Assembly (NCBI GenBank): GCA_014191195.1
Contig: BJGZ01000007.1
Location: 1-64,000, forward strand
DNA: 64,000 nucleotides
Origin: Chlorobiota bacterium
Lineage (GTDB): Bacteria > Bacteroidota > Ignavibacteria > Kapaibacteriales > UBA961
Reading direction: 5' to 3'
In this document: one piece after another, positions 55,388 to 62,306 of the stretch
Position numbering within the stretch: position 1 is the first letter of the stretch
How the letters are laid out: the number at the start of each line of letters is the position of its first letter
The notes under the pieces: generated by a model
What the model saw: the letters and a program-made list of their open reading frames with translations, nothing else
The model's database searches: none
What the model was told of the DNA's origin: nothing
Made by a program: the position numbers and the translations under genes

Positions 55388-56095
55388 TTATTTAGGATCT
55401 ACAATTGAAGCTTTTACATTTCCATATGCAGTTAGATCTAAAGTAGGAAAATCTGGATGATCTGTTTTCATTTTTACAGCTCCATTAAAATACCCTTTTT
55501 CTTTAGGGGATACTTTTGCAATAATCTCTACTTCGCCACCGCCAGGAATAGTTGTAGGCTTCATCAGATTGATACTTATGCCATTTGTTGCTTCAAAATC
55601 AGATAATACAATTGTTTGTGTTGATGTATTCTTTATGGTTACTTTAGCTTCACCTTTAGATCCAACTGTTAGTTCTCCAAAAGATAAATATTGAGTTGGT
55701 AATATTTGTATTGGACGAACTACATCGGCTTTTAAATAAAGAACTTTAGTCGGACTAACTGGATCATTGCTGCTTATAGTAATACTTTTAGTAAGCATTC
55801 CAGATGTTGCGCCTACATTTAAAGAAACATCCATAGTAGCAAATTCACCTGGTTTTAGTTCTTTTTTATCTAAAGGAGCTGTTGTACAACCACATCCTGG
55901 GCGAACATCACTAATTTTTAACTCTTCACTACCTTCATTTGTAATCTTGATACTTGCTTTTAATGGGGAGTCTTTAGGCTTTACTTTGCCCCAATCTTGA
56001 GTATCTCCACCTTGTATGGATATTTTTGGCTGAGCAAAAGCCAAAGATGCAGCAAAAACAAACATCGTAAAACATGCTAAAAAGAAAGTTTTCAT
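55388..56095 (-). CDS. DUF1573 exported protein (copy 1)
   Basis: A signal peptide (to SLAFAQ, about residue 21) is followed by two Ig-like beta-sandwich domains of the DUF1573/ASPM-SPD-2-Hydin type. The family signature is DWGKVKPKDSPLKASIKITNEG, cited as DWGKVKPKDSPLKA, then ISDVRPGCGCTTAPLDKKELKPGE and ITISSNDPVSPTKVLYLKADV. The GCGCT cysteines are conserved in the family. The function is unknown; a periplasmic scaffold role is inferred. It is paralogous to the next gene upstream on the same strand. Confidence 0.9.
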   Translation of the reverse strand: MKTFFLACFTMFVFAASLAFAQPKISIQGGDTQDWGKVKPKDSPLKASIKITNEGSEELKISDVRPGCGCTTAPLDKKELKPGEFATMDVSLNVGATSGMLTKSITISSNDPVSPTKVLYLKADVVRPIQILPTQYLSFGELTVGSKGEAKVTIKNTSTQTIVLSDFEATNGISINLMKPTTIPGGGEVEIIAKVSPKEKGYFNGAVKMKTDHPDFPTLDLTAYGNVKASIVDPK

Positions 56096-56175
56096 GGAAG
56101 CACCTTGATTGGTGAAAACGAAAATAAATTAATAATTGATTATTGCGAATTTAAACATTCTTATCGTATTATATA

Positions 56176-56862
56176 TCACTTGCAATTACCATAGCAAACA
56201 ATATCCATAATCGGAAAATCAGGATGATTCGTATTAAAATGAATATATCCATTAAAATACCCTTTATTCTTTGGAGTTAACTTCGCTATAAGAGAAATTG
56301 AGCCTTGAGATTTTAATATCACATTCTTATTGATATTGATACTCATTCCCTGTGAAGTAGAAAAAGAAGAAAGTATAATATCTTTAGCAGAAGTATTTTT
56401 TATAGTAATTGAGCCTTTACATTCATATCCTTGCATGATATCACCGAATGCAATATACTGATGTGGCAATAGCTGTATCGGTTGTATTACATTGGCTTTT
56501 AAAGCTAATACTTTAATTGGAACAGCCGCATCATTACTATTAATTGTTATCGATTTATGTAACTCACCACCAGCTGTTCCTAGATTCAAAGACACAGCCA
56601 TCGTTCCAATTTCACCTGGTTTTAATTTCTTTTTATCTAATGGAGCTGTTGTGCAACCACATCCAGGTTTTACATCCAAAATATGTAATAATTGATTACC
56701 AGTATTTTTTAACTTAATATTTGCTTTTAATGGAGAGTCTTTAGTTTTTACAAAACCCCAATCATATGTATTCCCACCAATAATTTCTAATTTAGGCTGT
56801 GCATGTGCAATCTGAATACTTAGAAAAAGTAATACACAGTAACAAAGAAGTGATTGAATCAT
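56176..56862 (-). CDS. DUF1573 exported protein (copy 2)
   Basis: It has the same architecture as the neighbouring copy: signal peptide (to IAHAQ), YDWGFVKTKDSPLKANIKL, LDVKPGCGCTTAPLDKKKLKPGEIG, SITINSNDAAVPIKVLALKANV and a C-terminal GYFNGYIHFNTNHPDFPIMDI. Identity between the copies is high in the first domain and lower in the second. The protein ends in CYGNCK, which adds two cysteines. Adjacent, same orientation and about 80 bases apart, the two are a tandem duplication; functional divergence is likely but unproven. Confidence 0.9.
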   Translation of the reverse strand: MIQSLLCYCVLLFLSIQIAHAQPKLEIIGGNTYDWGFVKTKDSPLKANIKLKNTGNQLLHILDVKPGCGCTTAPLDKKKLKPGEIGTMAVSLNLGTAGGELHKSITINSNDAAVPIKVLALKANVIQPIQLLPHQYIAFGDIMQGYECKGSITIKNTSAKDIILSSFSTSQGMSININKNVILKSQGSISLIAKLTPKNKGYFNGYIHFNTNHPDFPIMDIVCYGNCK

Positions 56863-56928
56863 AATTGAAATTGGGTTTTAAAAAATATCGACTTGAAACG
56901 TGCGAGTCTAAAAAAAATTTTATGAGTT

Positions 56929-57705
56929 TCAATTTATACCAAAACAAATGGAGAGTCCAGCTCCGAATATTAATGTGTCCCAATCCGCATTCTGTGATCT
57001 AGAATTTATAGAATACTGAGTGTTAGCAAATACTTTAGCATATTTCCCACTGCCTAAGTCAATATCATATTCTATTTGGACTACTGGTGATACAATAAAT
57101 GAGGTCATGGAACCTAATTCAACAGTATTGGGTATTTCTCTTTCAAATCCTGGATTGAGGACTTCCTCAATCTTCTGTGCAGCAATACCATCTTGAATTA
57201 TACAATTAATACCGCCCGATATTGATGCATGAGTTTCAAATAATCTTGATTTTGCAAGCAATGATATATCATATACGTTTTGATTCTTCACAGCCAAGCT
57301 AAATCTAGTACGTAAGGTGTCTACAAATAAAATTTTATTTGTATCAAATGCTTGAATTTGATTTGACAGAGTTTCTCCATTAAAATTAGAAGTATATGAA
57401 TAGTAACCTAATTTAACAGTAAATGAGTAATTACCTTTAAACCATTTTTCTACTAATATTCCATTTTTAAAGTTATTTGCAGTGCCATTACCATATTTAC
57501 AGCAATCAATTGCAAAGCCCATAGAAGAGAAATCTACATAGTCATGCATATTAACCATTTCTGTATATGGCCCAATAAATAAAGTAGGAGAAGTTGAAGG
57601 TAATCGCCAAGAAGATGTCCAATCAAAACCCTGAGCTAAACAATTGGAACCCTTGATTGTTAATATACTTAATACAAAGACAAATATTATTTGATATCTA
57701 ATCAT
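56929..57705 (-). CDS. Putative outer-membrane beta-barrel protein
   Basis: No family assigned. A signal peptide (ILTIKGSNCLAQ) is followed by a beta-strand-rich protein of about 230 residues. Blocks of alternating hydrophobic residues are YSFTVKLGYYSYTS, TRFSLAVKNQNVYDISLLAKS and VSPVVQIEYDIDLG. The end GAGLSICFGIN is also strand-like. The overall pattern suggests a small outer-membrane barrel. ATG 57705 is preferred over TTG 57714. Its start codon lies at the edge of a 19-bp perfect inverted repeat that is shared with the upstream region of the divergent gene at 57851. Confidence 0.65.
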   Translation of the reverse strand: MIRYQIIFVFVLSILTIKGSNCLAQGFDWTSSWRLPSTSPTLFIGPYTEMVNMHDYVDFSSMGFAIDCCKYGNGTANNFKNGILVEKWFKGNYSFTVKLGYYSYTSNFNGETLSNQIQAFDTNKILFVDTLRTRFSLAVKNQNVYDISLLAKSRLFETHASISGGINCIIQDGIAAQKIEEVLNPGFEREIPNTVELGSMTSFIVSPVVQIEYDIDLGSGKYAKVFANTQYSINSRSQNADWDTLIFGAGLSICFGIN

Positions 57706-57822
57706 AATGGACAAAAATACATTATCAGCTTAAAAAAACAAACATTATTAACCAAATCATAAATTTATTGTCTGCAACACTATTTGGATGTATTTTTGTC
57801 CATTATTAGGATTAAGATATCA
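57692..57822. repeat. Inverted repeat in a divergent promoter region
   Basis: ATAATGGACAAAAATACAT (57704-57722) is perfectly inverted at 57788-57806, with a 65-base AT-rich spacer. The similarity continues beyond the perfect arms with small gaps: GATTAGATATCA (57703-57692, minus) against GATTAAGATATCA (57810-57822, plus). One arm reaches into the start of the minus-strand gene; the other lies 45 bases upstream of the plus-strand start. It could be paired operators, divergent promoters born by duplication, or a small transposon-like element of about 103 bp. The sequence match is directly seen; its role is not known. Confidence 0.75.
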
Positions 57823-57850
57823 TTACATACAATCATCTTAGGAGAAAGAC

Positions 57851-58540
57851 ATGAAACATATTTTACTTTTTTGTCTAATTGGGATTCTTACTGTATCTGA
57901 ACTATATGCTGAAGATCCCTATCCATTTTCAATAGGCTTATCAGCAATGCCTAGAATGTCGATATATAATGCAACTTCACCTGCAGATGAAACTCATGGC
58001 ATGGCATTTAGTGGAGTTCCTGATATAGGAATTAGTATATATGTACCAGCAAGTAGAAGAGAAAGAGTAGGGATAACCATGGATATTGCATATGCTACTT
58101 ATAAAAATTCATATACTAAAAGTAGTGCCGATTTTGCAAGAACATTTAATTATCTAACGATTACTCCAGGTTTATCGTATAGCTTTTTTACTGTAGGGAT
58201 AGCAGTTGGTTTACCTATAGGTTATCAGAGGAAAAATGTAACATCCGGCGCTGTAGAAGAAGAGGGTTGGCCAGTTATTGACCCAGGTAGTGATCCACCA
58301 GTAAAGATTACCAAATATGGAAATGGAAAAGATAATATGTCATTACTTATTGAGCCAAGGGTTGGCATTAGCTATCCAGTGATGAGCAATAATGGAAGCA
58401 GATTAAATGTTAATGCAAATATTGGTTTAATGATGAATAACTTGTATAAGGACGAGTATTATCCAACAACAAATCTGCAACAATTTAATGCATCTATGAT
58501 GTCATTTGCATTAGGTGTCCAATATATGTTTGGTTTATAG
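57851..58540 (+). CDS. Putative outer-membrane beta-barrel protein
   Basis: No family assigned. A signal peptide (to YAED, about 21) is followed by strands typical of a small eight-stranded-type barrel (PFSIGLSAMPRMSIYN, ERVGITMDIAYATYKNS, YLTITPGLSYSFFTVGIAVGLPIGYQ, given as YLTITPGLSYSFF and VGIAVGLPIGYQ). The end FALGVQYMFGL has the alternating pattern and aromatic near-terminal residue of an outer-membrane barrel. A good ribosome-binding site (AGGAGA) precedes ATG 57851. It is divergent from the protein at 56929-57705, and the two share the inverted repeat between them. Confidence 0.7.
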   Translation: MKHILLFCLIGILTVSELYAEDPYPFSIGLSAMPRMSIYNATSPADETHGMAFSGVPDIGISIYVPASRRERVGITMDIAYATYKNSYTKSSADFARTFNYLTITPGLSYSFFTVGIAVGLPIGYQRKNVTSGAVEEEGWPVIDPGSDPPVKITKYGNGKDNMSLLIEPRVGISYPVMSNNGSRLNVNANIGLMMNNLYKDEYYPTTNLQQFNASMMSFALGVQYMFGL

Positions 58541-58560
58541 AAAATCATTCCATTCGAAAT

Positions 58561-59595
58561 TTATGAAATCAGGTCTTCAAGTTTTTTGAAGACCTGTTCT
58601 GGTTTTATAGAGTTCATACAATTAAAATGTTGTTTTGGGCATTTTGAAAGACCAATATGTGTGCATGGCCTGCACTGAATATCACTTTCTACTATACTGT
58701 ATTTTGTATCGAACGGAATAAATCCAAAATCTGGAACAGTGCTACCGTAAATTACTAGGGTTGGCCTTCTTCTTGCAGAAGCTAAGTGCATCAAGCCAGA
58801 ATCATTGCATATAATGGCATCACAAGAATCCATTAATATTGCAGTTTCAGTTAATGTACATTTACCCGCCTGATTATTGATACTAAATGGTAATGTTCTT
58901 TCAATATCATTACATATTTCGATATCATTCTGGGAACCTAAAAGGATTATGTTTTTTCCCATTGTATTATGAATAAAAGTAGCTAACGATATAAAGTATT
59001 CAATCGGCCAACGCTTTGTAGCATGATGTGCACCAGGACACAAAGCAATACAATTAGATATATTATTATTATTTCTAAAATTTGGTGGATAAAAAGGAGC
59101 AGATTGTATTTCATCAGGAAGCCAGAATTCTGCGCCTTTTGAATCATATTTGATATGGGGGTATTCGGATACGGCTGAAAAATATCTTAAAGGGACAGCG
59201 ATAATATCATGCAAAGGGACTCGATGTTTATCATGTATTAATTCTCTTTTAAGGGATCTATATTTATCGTATTTAAACCATTTTTTTCCAAGAAACAATC
59301 GTAATATTTTACTTCTAATTGAATCATGAATATCAATAATTATATCATATTTGGGCTTGTCTTTTCTTATTGATAGAATTTGTTTAAAAAAATTTATAAT
59401 ACCAGATTTCGTATTGATTGTTAACACACTATTGATATGTGGATTATTCTGAATCACCTCTGCAAAATGATCAGCAATAATCATATCTATACAAGCATCA
59501 GGAAAAGCTTTTCGAATAGCTCTGATTAAAGGAGTAGTTAAAATTATATCTCCTAAAGAGGATAATCGTAGGATACATATAGAAAATTGATGCAT
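58561..59595 (-). CDS. Glycosyltransferase family 9 (heptosyltransferase-like)
   Basis: The beginning ILRLSSLGDIILTTPLIRAIRKAFP is the GT9 N-terminal block, cited as RLSSLGDIILTTPLIRAI. Later signature segments are CPGAHHATKRWPIEYFISLA, the nucleotide-sugar-binding region ICNDSGLMHLASARRRPTLVIYGST, and FGFIPF. GT9 enzymes transfer heptose or related sugars to lipid A-core on the cytoplasmic face. The exact donor and acceptor are unknown. Its last codons form a perfect hairpin (58570-58596) shared with the convergent neighbour. Confidence 0.92.
   Translation of the reverse strand: MHQFSICILRLSSLGDIILTTPLIRAIRKAFPDACIDMIIADHFAEVIQNNPHINSVLTINTKSGIINFFKQILSIRKDKPKYDIIIDIHDSIRSKILRLFLGKKWFKYDKYRSLKRELIHDKHRVPLHDIIAVPLRYFSAVSEYPHIKYDSKGAEFWLPDEIQSAPFYPPNFRNNNNISNCIALCPGAHHATKRWPIEYFISLATFIHNTMGKNIILLGSQNDIEICNDIERTLPFSINNQAGKCTLTETAILMDSCDAIICNDSGLMHLASARRRPTLVIYGSTVPDFGFIPFDTKYSIVESDIQCRPCTHIGLSKCPKQHFNCMNSIKPEQVFKKLEDLIS
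58570..58596 (+). terminator. Hairpin terminator after the outer-membrane protein gene
   Basis: A perfect 11-bp stem CAGGTCTTCAA/TTGAAGACCTG (58570-58580 with 58586-58596) has a 5-base loop, followed by TTCTGGTTTT on the plus strand. It lies 30 bases beyond the gene at 57851-58540 and inside the 3' coding end of the convergent glycosyltransferase gene. The stem is strong; the U tract is imperfect. Confidence 0.5.
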
Positions 59596-59693
59596 ATAAC
59601 AAATTCAAAAGTGCTTGATTATTTAAGATTAGTTGCCAACTCAGATTTTTTTCAGATTTTTGTACAAGAACTATCACTTAACGAGCCATAATT

Positions 59694-60062
59694 ATGAGAT
59701 TTTCAGTAGAGCAACAAGATACGGTTGCGATTTTTACATTAAAAGAATCATCTTTAGATGCTGTTTTATCACCAGATGTTAAAGCAGAATTACTCATTAT
59801 TTGTCAACCAACATTAGAAGCACTTATTATTGATTTATCAATGGTGCAACTATGTGATAGTTCAGGATTAAGCGCTTTGCTATTAGCCCATCGCTTGATG
59901 AAAGAACATGAAGCACCGGTTATTCTTGTTGGAGCAAGTGACAGAATCAAAAGTTTACTTAGAATATCACAACTTGAATGGTTATTTGAATATTATGCTA
60001 CAGTTGAAGAGGCCATAGGTGATTTGGGTGAAATTCAGGATGATGATGTTGATAATTTGTAA
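59694..60062 (+). CDS. STAS-domain anti-sigma factor antagonist-like protein
   Basis: This 122-residue single-domain protein has the STAS signature around the phosphorylatable serine: IIDLSMVQLCDSSGLSALLLAHRLM, cited as DLSMVQLCDSSGLSALLLA with Asp-Ser-Ser-Gly at 55-58. The C-terminal helix and acidic tail (IQDDDVDN) are family-like. SpoIIAA-type proteins release anti-sigma kinases, but no kinase or sigma factor lies nearby. The partner is therefore unknown. Its stop directly abuts that of the convergent DUF2461 gene. Confidence 0.9.
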   Translation: MRFSVEQQDTVAIFTLKESSLDAVLSPDVKAELLIICQPTLEALIIDLSMVQLCDSSGLSALLLAHRLMKEHEAPVILVGASDRIKSLLRISQLEWLFEYYATVEEAIGDLGEIQDDDVDNL

Positions 60063-60761
60063 TTAAGCATGTAAACATATACTTAAGAATTCCATTACTG
60101 GGGCCATTGCAATTGCTTTGGCCTCCAAAATACAAAGTAATTCTTCGGTATATATAGATTCAATATCTATATTAGAAAATACCAAAAATTGTTTCATCCT
60201 TAAATATTCTTTTCCTGGATGATCTTTTTGAAAGCCTTTAGGCATTGTTTTTAATTTCTCACCTGTTAATCCATCCGGAAACTCACGCAAAAACATAGTG
60301 TTTTTGGAAACTTCATGTAGGATTTCCCAATCTGTATCTAAAGCTTCTCTTATTTTTAGTAATTGAGCAGATATTGGCATATATAATCCACCTGCTATAA
60401 AACTACCTATTGGATCAATATGTAGATATAGTCCAGGTTTTTCTGTCTTGTCTGCAGGAATATCAGCAATATCTTTACTTTGATATGGAAATGAAATCCC
60501 AATATTAGTTTTATATGGTGTTTTATCTTTGCTAAATCTTGTGTCTCTATGGATTCTAAATACGGATCTTTTGGGATGCGCATCATAAGGCAATTGAAGG
60601 TGAGAAAACCTCTCTTCCATAGTATGTATTAATACTTTTGCGGGCTCTTTTAAGGTTTCATCATACCTTTTTTTATGTTCTAAAAACCAATTTCTATTAT
60701 TATTTATGGATAAATCTTGTAAAAATTGAAGTCCATCTTTTGGAAATCCAGAAAAGTACAT
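60063..60761 (-). CDS. DUF2461 (TIGR02453) family protein
   Basis: It matches the DUF2461 family: FSGFPKDGLQFLQDLSINNNRNWFLEHKKRYDE, cited as NNNRNWFLEHKKRYDE, then KRSVFRIHRDTRFSKDKTPYKTNIG (cited as RIHRDTRFSKDKTPYKTNIG), and GLYLHIDPIGSFIAGGLYMP. These are the conserved charged blocks of a widespread cytoplasmic protein of unknown activity. The length of 232 residues is normal. No operon partner is evident; the neighbour radA is divergent, 168 bases away. Confidence 0.9.
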   Translation of the reverse strand: MYFSGFPKDGLQFLQDLSINNNRNWFLEHKKRYDETLKEPAKVLIHTMEERFSHLQLPYDAHPKRSVFRIHRDTRFSKDKTPYKTNIGISFPYQSKDIADIPADKTEKPGLYLHIDPIGSFIAGGLYMPISAQLLKIREALDTDWEILHEVSKNTMFLREFPDGLTGEKLKTMPKGFQKDHPGKEYLRMKQFLVFSNIDIESIYTEELLCILEAKAIAMAPVMEFLSICLHA

Positions 60762-60929
60762 AGTGCACCTTAGTTAAGAGTTATGTTTAAGTACAAAAAT
60801 ACTGTATTCAAACTATTGAAAGTATATAATAACAAAAGGAATGATGCATATTTATCTCATTGTATTTATAAAGTTATGTATAAAACTGTAGTTTCGTATA
60901 GCATTCAATAATAATCATCGCAAGAAAAT

Positions 60930-62288
60930 ATGAAAGCAAGAACTCGATATGTATGTCAGAAATGTTCAGCAATAAGTTCACGTTGGCAAGGGAAATGTCA
61001 TAATTGCGGAGAATGGGATAGTTTTCTTGAAGAGTTAATTCAAGATTCAAAAACAATTGCATTAAAGGCAAAACAGAGTTCTAGTGGTATTGCTACAACC
61101 TTGGGATCTGTTGAATTATCTGATACACTTAGAATACCTACTGGAATTGGAGAATTCGATCGCGTTTTGGGTGGCGGTATTATTCCTGGTTCTTTAGTAT
61201 TGGTTGGTGGCGATCCTGGAGTGGGAAAATCTACTTTGATGTTGCAGATGTGTGAACATTTAGTCCCTGAGAAAACTTTATATATTACTGGCGAAGAATC
61301 ACTTCAGCAGATTCGTTTAAGGGCAGCCAGACTTCAAGGAATACCCTCAGAATTGCAGGTAATGGCCGAAACAGATATAGAGTCTATAGCTGGAGCAATT
61401 AAAGCTTTAAAACCAAGTGTAGCAATTATTGACTCAATTCAAACTGCACGAAGTGAAAGCATAGATTCTACAGCTGGCAGTATTACACAAGTAAGAGAAT
61501 GTACTGCTTTACTTATGCAAATAGCAAAAAAAACTGGGACAGCAATTTTTATTATCGGGCATGTAACCAAAGAGGGGTCATTAGCTGGACCAAAAATATT
61601 AGAACATACAGTAGATACAGTTTTACAGTTCGAAGGTGAAAAAACGTACTCATATCGAATTTTGAGAGCTATCAAAAATAGATTTGGCTCTACAAATGAA
61701 ATCGGAATTTTTGATATGGTAGAACAGGGCCTTAAAGAAGTACCTAATCCATCTGAAATCTTTTTATCACAAAGGTCGGATTTAGAATCTGGTACAGCAA
61801 TCGTGGCTACTATCGAAGGCACAAGACCTCTTTTAATCGAAGTTCAGGCTTTAGTTACTCCATCAGGCTATAGTAATCCACAAAGGACTGCAACTGGTTT
61901 TGACTATCGACGACTTCAAATGATTATTGCCGTCTTAGAAAAGAGATTAGGTATCAATTTTAGGGAGGTAGATATATTTGTTAATATAGCAGGTGGTATT
62001 ACATTAAATGATCCTGCAGTAGATTTAGCTGTTGCAGCTGCTTTAGTTAGTTCTTTGAAAGATAATCCTTTAGAAAAAGACATGATTATTATGGGAGAAA
62101 TTGGTTTAACCGGAGAAGTTCGTCCTATTTCTTCTATAGAACAAAGATTAGCAGAAATTCAAAAACTAGGTTTTACAAAAGTAGTACTACCTAAGGCTAA
62201 TCTTTCAAAGTTATCCAGATCATTTGATCACTTAACTATGATACCAGCAGAAAGAATAGCCTTAGCTTTAGCAGAAATTGTACTCTAG
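60930..62288 (+). CDS. radA: DNA repair protein RadA
   Basis: RadA (Sms) is a RecA-like branch-migration helicase used in recombination. The N-terminal C4 zinc finger (C9, C12, C23, C26: YVCQKCSAISS and GKCHNCGEW) is followed by Walker A GGDPGVGKST (93-102). The RadA-specific KNRFG is at 249-253, and a C-terminal Lon-protease-like domain follows (GGITLNDPAVDLAVAAALVSS, GEIGLTGEVRPI). The length of 452 residues is normal. It converges with the phospholipase-like gene. Confidence 0.97.
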   Translation: MKARTRYVCQKCSAISSRWQGKCHNCGEWDSFLEELIQDSKTIALKAKQSSSGIATTLGSVELSDTLRIPTGIGEFDRVLGGGIIPGSLVLVGGDPGVGKSTLMLQMCEHLVPEKTLYITGEESLQQIRLRAARLQGIPSELQVMAETDIESIAGAIKALKPSVAIIDSIQTARSESIDSTAGSITQVRECTALLMQIAKKTGTAIFIIGHVTKEGSLAGPKILEHTVDTVLQFEGEKTYSYRILRAIKNRFGSTNEIGIFDMVEQGLKEVPNPSEIFLSQRSDLESGTAIVATIEGTRPLLIEVQALVTPSGYSNPQRTATGFDYRRLQMIIAVLEKRLGINFREVDIFVNIAGGITLNDPAVDLAVAAALVSSLKDNPLEKDMIIMGEIGLTGEVRPISSIEQRLAEIQKLGFTKVVLPKANLSKLSRSFDHLTMIPAERIALALAEIVL

Positions 62289-62306
62289 ATATCAAAAAAT
62301 GGTGTT

